Shown here one piece after another: positions 7,300 to 15,992 of a stretch of DNA of 48,411 bases. Position 1 is the first letter of the stretch. Every line of letters begins with the position of its first letter. The translations under genes were made by a program, and so were the position numbers. The DNA is from Euryarchaeota archaeon RBG_13_57_23. Its GTDB lineage: Archaea > Thermoplasmatota > Thermoplasmata > UBA10834. The notes beneath the pieces were generated by a model, which was given only the letters and a program-made list of their open reading frames with translations, made no database searches and was not told the origin of the DNA. The stretch lies in the NCBI GenBank assembly GCA_001800675.1, contig MGVW01000016.1, forward strand, positions 7,686 to 56,096, given 5' to 3'.

Positions 7300-8703
7300 A
7301 TGAAGATAGTCATGAAGTTCGGCGGCGCGAGCATCGCGGACGGCGACAAGATCCGAAGAGTGGCGACCATCGTCCGCAAATTCTGCAAGGACGGGCACAA
7401 GCTCGTGGTCATCACCTCAGCGATGGCCTCCGTCACGGACTCGCTTCAAGAGGTCGCGAGGAAGGCCAGCAAAGGGGATAAGAAGGCTGTCCACGAGTTC
7501 ATAGAGGCCGTCTCAGTCAAGCACAGGAGAGCGGCGGAGGGTGCCATCATGGACGAGAAGATACTGGGGCGCACTCTCGTCAACATCTCGAGCAGATGCG
7601 ATGAGCTGAAGAACATACTTCTGGGCATAGCACATATTGGCGAACTCACACCCCGATCACGGGACTTCGTCGTCGGATATGGCGAGAGGCTTTCCGCTCC
7701 GATCCTGGAAGGTGCCATCGAAGACCTTGGCATGAAATCAAAGGCTCTGACCGGAGGGGAGGCGGGTATCGTGACGGACGACAGGTTCGGAGACGCTTCT
7801 CCGCTGATGAGCGTCACTACACATCAGGTGAGGCAGACCTTGGAACCCATGCTCGAGGAGGGCACTGTCCCGGTCATCAGCGGGTTCATCGCATCAACCC
7901 AGGATGGTGTTCAGACCACCCTCGGCCGGGGAGGCTCGGACTTCTCCGCATCGATCATAGGTGCCGGGATCAAGGCCGACGAGGTCTGGGTCTGGAAGGA
8001 TGTCGACGGGCTCATGACCGCGAACCCGAAGATCGTGAAGTCCGCCAAGATGATCGACGAGATCTCTTTCGCGGAGGCCATGGAGCTCGCACACTTCGGG
8101 GCCGAGGTCATTCATCCAAAGGCACTGGAATGCGCGTCAAAGTATCAGCTGCCTTTCCGGGTCAAAAGCCTCAAGGACCCTGACTCCGCAGGGACGATGA
8201 TCGAGAGCAAGGTCAAGATCAAGTCCGGAGATGTCGTGAAGGCGATAACGAACATAGGCGATGTGAGCCTGATCACGGTCAGCGGAGCCAGCATGGTGGG
8301 GACGCCGAGGCTGGCTGCGAAGGTCCTCCAGATCCTGACGGACGAGGACATAGACGTCCTGATGATATCCCAGAGCTCCTCCGAGGAGAGCATCACGCTC
8401 GCAATCCCGAAAGCGATGGGCCGCAAGTCTCAGAACGCGTTGGAACTATCCCTGCTCGGGTCGAAGCAGGTACGCGAGGTCCACATAGAGGACGGCCTCA
8501 GCATCGTGGCCGTCGTGGGAGCGGGCATGAAAGGCACTCCGGGCGTGGCTGCGAGGGTGTTCCAGACGATGGCCAAGAACAGTGTCAACATAAGGGCGAT
8601 CGCTCAAGGGTCGTCCGAGCTGAACATATCGTTCATAATCAAGAAGGAAGACGCCAAGAAGGCAGTCGAGGCTCTTCACGACGATTTCAAGCTGGGTGAG
8701 TGA
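7300..8703 (+). CDS. lysC: Aspartate kinase with tandem ACT domains
   Basis: A 467-residue protein that phosphorylates aspartate, the first step towards threonine, lysine, methionine and isoleucine. The kinase core begins MKIVMKFGGASIADGD and includes TTLGRGGSDFSASIIG near residues 203-218. Two ACT domains follow from about residue 310 (ITVSGASMVGTPRLAAKV and VGAGMKGTPGVAARVFQTM). They imply feedback inhibition by an end-product amino acid, often lysine or threonine. ATG at 7300 is chosen; the frame continues upstream inside hom but is not coding there. A second in-frame ATG is at 7312. It sits 38 bases after hom and overlaps or abuts ilvD. Confidence 0.95.
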   Translation: MKIVMKFGGASIADGDKIRRVATIVRKFCKDGHKLVVITSAMASVTDSLQEVARKASKGDKKAVHEFIEAVSVKHRRAAEGAIMDEKILGRTLVNISSRCDELKNILLGIAHIGELTPRSRDFVVGYGERLSAPILEGAIEDLGMKSKALTGGEAGIVTDDRFGDASPLMSVTTHQVRQTLEPMLEEGTVPVISGFIASTQDGVQTTLGRGGSDFSASIIGAGIKADEVWVWKDVDGLMTANPKIVKSAKMIDEISFAEAMELAHFGAEVIHPKALECASKYQLPFRVKSLKDPDSAGTMIESKVKIKSGDVVKAITNIGDVSLITVSGASMVGTPRLAAKVLQILTDEDIDVLMISQSSSEESITLAIPKAMGRKSQNALELSLLGSKQVREVHIEDGLSIVAVVGAGMKGTPGVAARVFQTMAKNSVNIRAIAQGSSELNISFIIKKEDAKKAVEALHDDFKLGE

Positions 8704-8704
8704 G

Positions 8705-10375
8705 TTGAAGGACGGACGCGAGGCTTCCCTGAGGAGCGATGCGCTCAGGAAGGGGGCATCTCGAGCGGCGGCAAGAGGGCTGTTGCGCGCCGTCGGCATG
8801 AAGGACTCCGACATGGAGAAGCCGATGATAGCCATCGCGAACTCGTTCAACACGATCGTGCCCGGGCACATGCACCTCGACAAGCTGGTCCAGCAGGTCA
8901 AGAAAGGGATCGAGGAGGCCGGAGGAGTGGCCTACGAGTTCGGGGTCCCTGGGATATGCGACGGCATCGCCATGGGCCTGGACGGGATGAGATATTCCCT
9001 TCCTTCCAGGGAGATCATAGCAGACACAGTCGAGGCGATGGTGGAGGCGCACGTCGCAGACGGCTGGGTCGGGGTCACTAACTGCGACAAGATAACACCC
9101 GGGATGTTGATGGCGGCTGGAAGGCTCAACGTTCCGTGCGCGTTGCTCACGGGCGGTCCCATGATGCCTGGGGTGTACAAGGACCGCAAGCTCGATGTAA
9201 TCTCGATCTTCGAGGCCGTCGGAGAACTGAAGGCGGGCGCGATTACGGACAAGGATTTCGACGAGATAGAGAAGCGCGCGTGCCCAGGTCCGGGCTCGTG
9301 CTCGGGGCTTTTCACCGCCAACACGATGGCCTGCCTCACGGAAGCACTCGGTCTGAGCGTCTCGGGGTGTGCTTCATCTCACGCGATCTCGCAGGACAAG
9401 ATGGAGATCGCGAGGAAGACGGGAAAGCTGGCCGTCGAACTGGCGAGTAAGAACATCAGGCCGAGAGACATTGTTACCAAGGAGAGCTTCGAGAACGCGA
9501 TCCGAGTCGACAACGCGATCGGCGGATCGACGAACACATGCCTTCACCTCATTGCGATAGCCAGGGACTTCGACATCGATCTCCAGCTCGAGCTCTTCGA
9601 CAAGATCTCGCGGGACACGAAGCACATAGTCGCGCTGAAGCCGAGCGGAAAGCATTTCATGATCGACCTCGAGCAGGCTGGAGGGATCCCGGCGGTGCTA
9701 TCGAGGCTAGCCCCGAAGTTGAAGGACGCCAAGACGATCGAGGGTGAATCGGTACTCGACATCGCCAGGCGCTCGCGGGTCAAGGATGCAGAAGTCATCA
9801 GGGATCAGAACACAGCATACCATGAGGAGGGCGGGATCGCCGTCCTCTGCGGCAACCTCGCCGACGAAGGCTGCGTCGTGAAGCAGTCGGCCATCGCAGA
9901 TTCCATGAGGCGATTCGAAGGGCCCGCGAAGGTGTTCGACACCGAGAAATCCGCCACAGATGCAGCGCTGGCAGGGAAGATCAAGCCGGGAGACGCGGTC
10001 ATCGTGAGGTACCAGGGGCCCAAGGGCGCGCCCGGCATGCCGGAGATGCTCGGCCTTACCGCAATCCTTGCCGGGATGGGGTTCGAATCTTCGGTAGCGC
10101 TCGTCACCGACGGGAGGTTCTCGGGAGGTACTAGAGGGTTTTCCATCGGCCATGTCTCACCCGAGGCGTACGCTGGCGGGACGATAGCGGCTGTCCGGGA
10201 CAAGGACATCGTAAGGATAGACCTCGACGCTCGTGAGATAGAAGTCCTGATCTCACAGAAGGAGATCAAGTCGAGACTCAAGGAAAGGAACCCTCCGAAA
10301 TCGAAGGTCACCGGCTATCTCAAGCGCTACAGGGAGTCCGTCAGCTCCGCGAGCAAGGGCGCCGTGCTCGAATGA
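8705..10375 (+). CDS. ilvD: Dihydroxy-acid dehydratase
   Basis: A protein of about 556 residues that dehydrates 2,3-dihydroxy acids in valine and isoleucine synthesis. TTG at 8705 is preferred because GGTGAG (8695-8700) lies at the right distance; GTG at 8696, overlapping lysC by 8 bases, is an alternative. Cluster ligands are visible as C127 in TNCDKITPG and C199 in CPGPGSCSGLFTANTM. At the position where [2Fe-2S] dehydratases have a third cysteine there is VPGHMHL, as in E. coli IlvD, so an oxygen-labile [4Fe-4S] cluster is likely. The C-terminal TDGRFSGGTRGFSIGHVSPEA is the family signature. Ending a threonine operon with ilvD links threonine production to isoleucine. Confidence 0.95.
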   Translation: MKDGREASLRSDALRKGASRAAARGLLRAVGMKDSDMEKPMIAIANSFNTIVPGHMHLDKLVQQVKKGIEEAGGVAYEFGVPGICDGIAMGLDGMRYSLPSREIIADTVEAMVEAHVADGWVGVTNCDKITPGMLMAAGRLNVPCALLTGGPMMPGVYKDRKLDVISIFEAVGELKAGAITDKDFDEIEKRACPGPGSCSGLFTANTMACLTEALGLSVSGCASSHAISQDKMEIARKTGKLAVELASKNIRPRDIVTKESFENAIRVDNAIGGSTNTCLHLIAIARDFDIDLQLELFDKISRDTKHIVALKPSGKHFMIDLEQAGGIPAVLSRLAPKLKDAKTIEGESVLDIARRSRVKDAEVIRDQNTAYHEEGGIAVLCGNLADEGCVVKQSAIADSMRRFEGPAKVFDTEKSATDAALAGKIKPGDAVIVRYQGPKGAPGMPEMLGLTAILAGMGFESSVALVTDGRFSGGTRGFSIGHVSPEAYAGGTIAAVRDKDIVRIDLDAREIEVLISQKEIKSRLKERNPPKSKVTGYLKRYRESVSSASKGAVLE

Positions 10376-10485
10376 GCTCACGCTGACGATCTGTCCCATC
10401 AGTGCCTCAAGAAACCACACAACCATTATTGAACACAGATGCCATTGGCCCACTGCAATAGCGAAGGGAAAACTGGAGGCGTCGT

Positions 10486-11853
10486 TTGGAGACTGAGGAA
10501 GTCAGGCTTCTGTTCGTTGTGCTCCCGGCAATCCTCGGGCTGGCAACCGTGGCGTACATCGGCTTCAGAGTGGCAGCCACATGGCCCGGATTCTTCAGGG
10601 CCCTGAGAGGATGGATCGTAGTTGCGATGGTGGTTGCGCTCGCACTATACTGGATAGGCGAGTTGTTTGCTTGGATTGACTCGTCGGCAGTAGAAGAATG
10701 GAAACCTAAGGGGGACCTTGGCTTCGTGGTACTTGCCGCTTGGCTCGCCGTTTGCATGTCGGCCCTAGGGACCGAGTACAGGAACCTGAACCCTGCGAAC
10801 GAGTTCAAGGTGTGGTTCAGAAAACATCCCTTCAACATGGTTTCTCTCTGGGGCTTGATTGGACTGGCGGGAGTGGGGCTGACTCTCGCTGCGGACCAGT
10901 ACGGACCTAAGGAATACGACACTCTCTGGCTGATCCTCCCTGCAGCAATATACCTGGCAGCATCTGCAGCCATCGTGCTGATCGAACATCTCCGTCGATC
11001 CACGGGAAAGCATACGGCGTCTCTGAGAGGCAGGGGACCGCCGAAGATGGCGCCCCTTGCGATTTCGTGGGTCCTGATACCCACGGTCGTGCTCATGCTC
11101 GGTGTGCTCGGCGAACTCGAATCGTTTCTCGGAGAATTCAACCCCTACAGTTGGATCCTCGTCGTACTTCTGGGAGTGCTGGCCAGAGCAATCTCGAAGA
11201 CCAGGTTCATCGCGATGGTCATAGACCCGGGGCTGGAAGGCGTACGCAGGGAGGGATTCAGGGAATACGACATTCCCCGAGGAGCCTATCTCGTACACGA
11301 TGAGAAGAGCGACGCCGCATTCGCGTTGTTCTCGGACCTGACTTCTCTTCCTCTGAGACCAGATGCGATCATACCGGGCATCGAGGTCAGCGCCTCCGAC
11401 ACGCTTCTGTATCTGATACCTCAGGGGCTCATCATCACGAGGGAGTTCCCCGACAAGGTCCGGCAGAAGCACAATCTACAGGTTACGCCGATCATCTGGC
11501 TCACAGAATCTCCTGGGGAAAGAAGGATAGCGCCGACGAGCCTCTCGATGCTGACAGATACGATCATCAGATTCATGGAGACGAATCCGAACAGCATCGT
11601 CTTCCTCGAAGGAATAGAATACATCTGCACATTCAATGATTTCAAGAAGGTGCTAAGGTTCCTTGACGCCCTCAACGAGGCAGCCTGGGTGACGAAGGCC
11701 AGGTTGATCCTCACGGTGAACCCCAAAGCCTTCGAGATCAGGAATCTCGCCTTGCTCGAGAGAGACAGGACCGTCATCAGAGGCTCTGCCGGCGTGGAGG
11801 ACCTGAAGGTGGAATCAAGGATCGCGACCGCGCCCTCCGGCCCCTCAGAATGA
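10486..11853 (+). CDS. Multi-spanning membrane protein with C-terminal DUF835 domain
   Basis: A 455-residue protein. The first about 245 residues hold roughly seven hydrophobic segments (for example LLFVVLPAILGLATVAYIGF and WILVVLLGVLARAI). The soluble C-terminal part, about 290-440, matches DUF835: TPIIWLTESPG, then IIRFMETNPNSIVFLEGIEY, FNDFKKVLRFLDAL and a final ALLERDRT. DUF835 has no known biochemical function and is frequent in Thermoplasmatota and Thermococci, often attached to sensory or membrane modules. A signalling role is a guess. The TTG start at 10486 is supported by GGAGG at 10475-10479. It is a single gene between ilvD and a convergent pheA. Confidence 0.8.
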   Translation: METEEVRLLFVVLPAILGLATVAYIGFRVAATWPGFFRALRGWIVVAMVVALALYWIGELFAWIDSSAVEEWKPKGDLGFVVLAAWLAVCMSALGTEYRNLNPANEFKVWFRKHPFNMVSLWGLIGLAGVGLTLAADQYGPKEYDTLWLILPAAIYLAASAAIVLIEHLRRSTGKHTASLRGRGPPKMAPLAISWVLIPTVVLMLGVLGELESFLGEFNPYSWILVVLLGVLARAISKTRFIAMVIDPGLEGVRREGFREYDIPRGAYLVHDEKSDAAFALFSDLTSLPLRPDAIIPGIEVSASDTLLYLIPQGLIITREFPDKVRQKHNLQVTPIIWLTESPGERRIAPTSLSMLTDTIIRFMETNPNSIVFLEGIEYICTFNDFKKVLRFLDALNEAAWVTKARLILTVNPKAFEIRNLALLERDRTVIRGSAGVEDLKVESRIATAPSGPSE

Positions 11854-11915
11854 CTTGATCGAGTCCGCCCCATGGTTGCACATTAATTGCATCAATCGCG
11901 ATAGAGTGCTGGAAG

Positions 11916-11928
11916 AAAGGCCTTTTTT
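11916..11928 (+). terminator. U-rich terminator after the DUF835 gene
   Basis: The palindrome AAAGGCCTTT runs into six consecutive T residues (11923-11928). Archaeal transcription commonly ends in such T tracts. It lies in the convergent gap between the DUF835 gene and pheA. Confidence 0.5.
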
Positions 11929-11948
11929 AAGACAATACATCCGGTCGC

Positions 11949-12788
11949 CTAGGCATCTGCCTTCTTGTACGAGCCGAGTATCTTGACGAATGCTCCCGTC
12001 TTTAGCAGGCCACCTATCGCAGCGTGGCAGTTGGGATCGTCCATGTTGCCCTCGAAGTCCGCGTAGAACACGTACACCCAGGGCTTGTTCTTCCTCGGCC
12101 TTGACTCCAGCTTGGACAGGTTGACCCCTCTCGAAGCGAACTCGCCCAAGCACATGTGAAGGGCGCCTGGCACGTTCTTCGTGGCGAATACGATGGACGT
12201 CTTGTTGGGATCCGGAACCGGGCCCGGGTTCTTCTCCAGCACGAAGAACCGTGTGAAGTTGACTATCTCGCTCTGTATGTCTTCCTTCAGGATCTTGAGA
12301 CCGTAGACCGAGGCCGCACGTTTGCTGGCTATGGCCCCGAGATCCAAGCGCTTGGACTCAGCGACTATGCGAGCACTGCCAGCGGTATCATAGGCGGGCG
12401 TGACCAGCCACGATCTGTGGTTCTGCAGGAACTTCCTGCATTGGCCCAATGCCTGCGGATGGCTGATAACCTCCTTGATGGAGTCCATCGTGGCATCGTC
12501 ATAGGCCATGAGACAGTGTTTGACCGGGACGATGACCTCTCCCGATATCGTGAGGTCGTGGTCCAGCAGCAGATCATTCACCTGGGCGACGCTGCCCTCG
12601 ATCGAGTTCTCGACGGGCACTACCGCGTGGGAGACCGCGTCCCGCTCAACGGCCTCGAACACCGCTTGGAAATCGGGGAAGGGCTGCGTCTTGACGCCAC
12701 TGCCGAAGTACTTGAAGCAGGCGTCCTCGGAATAGGCCCCTCTCTCACCCTGGAAGGCGACGAGTCTCTCCTTGCTCAAGTGTATCAC
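11949..12788 (-). CDS. pheA: Prephenate dehydratase
   Basis: A 279-residue monofunctional enzyme that converts prephenate to phenylpyruvate for phenylalanine synthesis. The catalytic domain is about residues 8-185, with FQGERGAYSEDA, VVPVENSIEGSV and the active-site motif NFTRFFVL (TRF). The ACT domain follows at about 195-275 with the ESRP motif (KLESRPRKNKPWVYVFY), which binds phenylalanine for feedback control. The start is GTG at 12786-12788. No chorismate mutase domain is fused. It is divergent from the leu operon and convergent with the DUF835 gene. Confidence 0.95.
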   Translation of the reverse strand: MIHLSKERLVAFQGERGAYSEDACFKYFGSGVKTQPFPDFQAVFEAVERDAVSHAVVPVENSIEGSVAQVNDLLLDHDLTISGEVIVPVKHCLMAYDDATMDSIKEVISHPQALGQCRKFLQNHRSWLVTPAYDTAGSARIVAESKRLDLGAIASKRAASVYGLKILKEDIQSEIVNFTRFFVLEKNPGPVPDPNKTSIVFATKNVPGALHMCLGEFASRGVNLSKLESRPRKNKPWVYVFYADFEGNMDDPNCHAAIGGLLKTGAFVKILGSYKKADA

Positions 12789-12898
12789 GCGCAGTACCTA
12801 GAACGACCTATTTCTAACCTTCCACGGGGCATTTCCTGCTCCTCCAAAAGACCTCCATGCGGGGAAGCTGGCTAGCGATTTCCTGAGCCCCGCAAAAG

Positions 12899-12906
12899 TT
12901 TATATC
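12899..12906 (+). promoter_or_regulatory. TATA box of the leu operon
   Basis: TTTATATC preceded by CGCAAAAG, a good BRE-plus-TATA arrangement. The expected start of the transcript is near 12928. This gives a leader of about 120 bases before leuA that contains the short Leu/Ile-rich ORF. Confidence 0.7.
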
Positions 12907-12971
12907 GGTTCAGGCCATGAGGATGCTTGTCATGCATGAGGCGTGACACCACTGCAAAACGGAGGCAAGGA

Positions 12972-13031
12972 ATGGCACACAAGAGCATCGGCCTGCTTAT
13001 TCTGCCCTTGGGGCTGCTAATCCTAGCCTAA
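12972..13031 (+). CDS. Leu/Ile-rich leader peptide of the leu operon
   Basis: A 19-residue ORF, MAHKSIGLLILPLGLLILA, lies between the leu promoter and leuA. It has a textbook Shine-Dalgarno GGAGG (12961-12965) six bases before the ATG, among the strongest in the window. Seven of 19 codons are leucine and three isoleucine; the leucine codons include CTT, TTG and two CTA, which this GC-rich genome uses less than CTC and CTG. The second half of the ORF and its stop codon overlap a strong hairpin (13004-13035), and a T5 tract and the leuA start follow. It is out of frame with leuA. The layout is that of a bacterial attenuator such as leuL. A small membrane peptide is the main alternative. Confidence 0.7.
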   Translation: MAHKSIGLLILPLGLLILA

Positions 13032-13052
13032 GGGCTGCAGTGAGGGATTTTT
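13004..13052 (+). promoter_or_regulatory. Putative attenuator structure of the leu operon
   Basis: GCCCTT (13004-13009) pairs with AAGGGC (13030-13035), and after one bulged G, 13011-13015 pairs with 13025-13029 (one G-U), giving an 11-pair hairpin with a nine-base loop. The left arm is inside the leader codons; the right arm spans the leader stop. CCCTT (13005-13009) could instead pair with GAGGG (13042-13046), the likely ribosome binding site of leuA. CACTGC (12950-12955) can also pair with GCAGTG (13037-13042) around the whole leader ORF. A T5 tract lies at 13048-13052. Mutually exclusive pairings around a leader ORF suggest transcriptional or translational attenuation. Confidence 0.55.
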
Positions 13053-14709
13053 GGAGAGTGTTTTGGAAATGCCAATACAGACTCCGAGTGGGACTGCTAA
13101 AGAAACGATGGAGCCAGCGTTCAAGATACCCGACAAGGGGATGTTCGTGAGCGACTACAACAAAGAGATCTTCGCCGCCACGAGGATGCCCGAGTTAGTC
13201 AAGATACTCGACACGACTCTAAGGGATGGAGAACAGACCCCGAACGTGGCGTTATCGTCGGATGACAAGCTGAAGATAGCTCAGGCGCTGGACGAGCTCG
13301 GAGTGGACATCATAGAAGCTGGCTTCGCTGTCAACTCGGAGGGCGAGGCGGATGCCATCAAGAAGATCGCAGGGGCGGGCCTCAAGGCCGAGATATGCAG
13401 CCTTTGCAGGGCGAGCACCTCGGACATAGACGCCGCCCTGAAATGCGATGTCGATTCCGTGCACATATTCCTCGCGACCTCGAAGGTTCATCTCGAGAAG
13501 AAGCTAAGGATCACCAGGGAGGAGGCAAGGGACAAGGCCGTGGTCTCCGTCCAGTACGCGAAGGACCACGGGCTCATCGCAGAGTTTAGCTGCGAGGACG
13601 GCACCAGGACGGAACTCGAGTTCCTAGACGTCGTCCACAAGGCCATCCAGGAAGTCGGGGTCGACAGGATCGACATACCGGACACAGTGGGCGTGATGAC
13701 CCCGCCCGCGATGACTCAGTTCGTGGCGGAGATCAAGAAGAGTGTGAAGGTGCCGCTTGCGGTGCACTGTCACGACGATTTCGGCTTGTCGGTCGCGAAC
13801 TCGTTGGCCGGGATACTTGGTGGAGCCGAGGAGATCCACTGCACGATCAACGGCCTCGGCGAAAGAGCGGGCAACGCGGCTCTTGAGGAGGTCGTCATGG
13901 GCCTGCTGGCGTTCTATAACGTCAAGACGAACATCAACTCACGCAAGATGGCGTTCGTATCGAGGCTCGTCTCCCAATTGACGGGCATCGCGGTCCCGCC
14001 GAACAAGGCGATCGTCGGTGAGAACGCTTTCTCGCACGAGTCGGGAATACACGTTCACGGAGTGCTCAGCGAGTGCTCAACATACGAACCGATGAGGCCC
14101 GAGATCGTCGGCAAGGAGAGGACCTTCGTCGTTGGGAAGCACTCGGGTGTGCACGCTATTCAGAACAAGCTGAGAGAGTACGGGCTCGAGCTCAACCCTG
14201 ACCAGATGAAGGAGGTCGTCACAAGGGTCAAGAAGTGGGCAGAGTCCGGCAAGAAGCTAGACGACGCCGAGTTGCTGGCAGTCGCATACGACGTCATGGG
14301 CCAGGAGGCGGAGCCCGCAATAAAGCTCGAGGAGTTCACGGTCTTCACGGGCCTGAACTTCACACCGACCGCGACGGTCGTACTGAGCATCGACGGAGAG
14401 GTCAGGAGGGCGTCTGAGACGGGCGTAGGGCCGATAGATGCGAGCATGAGCGCCATGCGAGCGGCGGTCTCCAAGAATATCGTGCTCCAGGAGTACAGGC
14501 TCGAGGCCATCACGGGCGGGTCGAACGCGCTTTGCGAAGTCACTGTCAAGCTGGGCGATTGCGAGGATGCGAAACTGCTTTCGCTGGGCAAGAGCGTCGG
14601 GTCGGACATCGTCACGACCAGCGTTGATGCGATGGTGGAGGGTCTGAACAGACTCTGGCACAGGAAGCTCAATGCCAACGTCGGCAAGGAGAAGAGGCGG
14701 GCGTACTAG
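13051..14709 (+). CDS. leuA: 2-isopropylmalate synthase family (LeuA or citramalate synthase)
   Basis: A protein of up to 552 residues. The TIM barrel starts at ILDTTLRDGEQTPN (about 52-65), with metal-binding HCHDDFG and NGLGERAGNA; the C-terminal third is the LeuA allosteric dimer domain, ending SVGSDIVTTSVDAMVEGLN. It condenses acetyl-CoA with 2-oxoisovalerate (leucine) or, if CimA-like, with pyruvate (isoleucine). Sequence alone does not separate these; the leuCDB neighbours serve either. The regulatory domain argues against AksA. The start is uncertain: TTG at 13051 (GAGGG upstream), TTG at 13063 (GGAG upstream) or ATG at 13069. All give a long extension of about 45 residues before the barrel. 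Confidence 0.9.
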   Translation: MESVLEMPIQTPSGTAKETMEPAFKIPDKGMFVSDYNKEIFAATRMPELVKILDTTLRDGEQTPNVALSSDDKLKIAQALDELGVDIIEAGFAVNSEGEADAIKKIAGAGLKAEICSLCRASTSDIDAALKCDVDSVHIFLATSKVHLEKKLRITREEARDKAVVSVQYAKDHGLIAEFSCEDGTRTELEFLDVVHKAIQEVGVDRIDIPDTVGVMTPPAMTQFVAEIKKSVKVPLAVHCHDDFGLSVANSLAGILGGAEEIHCTINGLGERAGNAALEEVVMGLLAFYNVKTNINSRKMAFVSRLVSQLTGIAVPPNKAIVGENAFSHESGIHVHGVLSECSTYEPMRPEIVGKERTFVVGKHSGVHAIQNKLREYGLELNPDQMKEVVTRVKKWAESGKKLDDAELLAVAYDVMGQEAEPAIKLEEFTVFTGLNFTPTATVVLSIDGEVRRASETGVGPIDASMSAMRAAVSKNIVLQEYRLEAITGGSNALCEVTVKLGDCEDAKLLSLGKSVGSDIVTTSVDAMVEGLNRLWHRKLNANVGKEKRRAY

Positions 14710-14738
14710 GAACGTGCCGCCGCATCAGGGGTGAACCA

Positions 14739-15992
14739 GTGGGCAAGACGATCGCGGAGAAGATCCTGTCAGCCAAGACGAGGAGATCCGTGGAGGCTGG
14801 TGAGATAGTCGAGGCCGAGGTCGACTATGTCATGGTGAACGACATAACGGGACCGGCCGCGTTCGATGAGTTCGAGGACCTCTGCGCACCCATCCTGAGG
14901 AACAAGGTCGTGCTGATACCGGACCACTACGTCCCGAACAAGGATGTGGCCTCGGCGAAGCAGGCGAAGAAGATGCGCGATTTCGCCAGGAAGCACAAGG
15001 TGAGCAACTACTACGAGGTGGGCTCGGGAGGGGTCTGCCACCAGCTCATGATCGAGCAGGGATTCGTGGCCCCTGGAAGGCTCATAGTCGGAGCCGATTC
15101 GCACACCTGTTCATATGGAGCGCTCGGCGCATTCGCGACAGGGATCGGCAGCACAGAGGCGGCAACCGTCTTTGCCAGGGGAGTCCTGTGGTTCAAGGTG
15201 CCTGAATCGATCAAGTACTGCGTGAACGGGAAGCTCTCCAAGTTCGTTTCCGGTAAGGACGTCATACTCACAATCATAGGGGATATCGGGGTCGAGGGCG
15301 CGAGATACGCCTCGATGGAGGTCGAGGGCAGCTCGATCTCTTCCATGCCTCTCTCGGACAGGATAACCATCTCCAACATGGGGATCGAGGCGGGGGCCAA
15401 AACGTGCATCATACCTCCAGACGCGAAAGTCGACAAGTACCTGAAGGGACGCGTGAGGGGCCGATACAAGAGTGTCCTAGCGGATGCGGATGCCGCGTAC
15501 TCTGAAGTGAGGGAGTACGATGGTACCGAGATGGTCCCGGTCGTGGCCAAGCCATATCTGCCCAGCAATGTCGTGCCTGCATCCGAGGTCGATGTCGAGA
15601 TAGACCAGGCCTACCTGGGATCGTGCACCAATGGTCGAATAGAGGACCTTAGGATAGCGGCGAAGTTGCTGAAGGGACGGAAAATCCACAGGAACGTCCG
15701 GATGATCGTAGTCCCCGCGACCAAAGAGGTATTCGACATGGCCGTGAAGGAGGGACTCATGAAAGTGTTCTCCGATGCTGGTGCATTCATATCGGGCCCG
15801 ACCTGCGGAGCGTGCCTCGGTGGGTACATGGGCGTGCTCGCGCCAGGGGAGAAGGCCGTGAGCAGCACCAACAGGAACTTCGTTGGCAGGATGGGTGCCA
15901 AGGATTCCGAGGTCTACCTCGCGAGCCCTGCGGTTGTCTCTGCGAGCGCGATCAAGGGACGAATAACCGACCCTTCAGAGGTGGTCCGGTGA
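14739..15992 (+). CDS. leuC: 3-isopropylmalate dehydratase, large subunit
   Basis: A 417-residue aconitase-family subunit that, with LeuD, isomerises 2- to 3-isopropylmalate, or citramalate to methylmalate. Visible family motifs are GADSHTCSYGALGAFATGIG, LGSCTNGRIEDLRIAA and GPTCGACLGGYMG; the cysteines of the last two and of DSHTC bind the [4Fe-4S] cluster. The length of about 420 is typical of archaeal LeuC/HacA proteins rather than bacterial LeuC of about 470. GTG at 14739 has GGGGTGA (14728-14734) upstream. It overlaps leuD by four bases (GTGA). Confidence 0.94.
   Translation: MGKTIAEKILSAKTRRSVEAGEIVEAEVDYVMVNDITGPAAFDEFEDLCAPILRNKVVLIPDHYVPNKDVASAKQAKKMRDFARKHKVSNYYEVGSGGVCHQLMIEQGFVAPGRLIVGADSHTCSYGALGAFATGIGSTEAATVFARGVLWFKVPESIKYCVNGKLSKFVSGKDVILTIIGDIGVEGARYASMEVEGSSISSMPLSDRITISNMGIEAGAKTCIIPPDAKVDKYLKGRVRGRYKSVLADADAAYSEVREYDGTEMVPVVAKPYLPSNVVPASEVDVEIDQAYLGSCTNGRIEDLRIAAKLLKGRKIHRNVRMIVVPATKEVFDMAVKEGLMKVFSDAGAFISGPTCGACLGGYMGVLAPGEKAVSSTNRNFVGRMGAKDSEVYLASPAVVSASAIKGRITDPSEVVR

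Noticed and set aside
12814..12857. 14-codon upstream ORF (MEVFWRSRKCPVEG) before pheA on the minus strand, considered as a Phe leader
   Set aside because: Only one Phe, no ribosome binding site and no hairpin/T-tract arrangement; unlike the leu leader it is not convincing.
12917..12946. Tiny ORF upstream of the leu leader peptide
   Set aside because: Begins at or before the expected transcript start and has no ribosome binding site.
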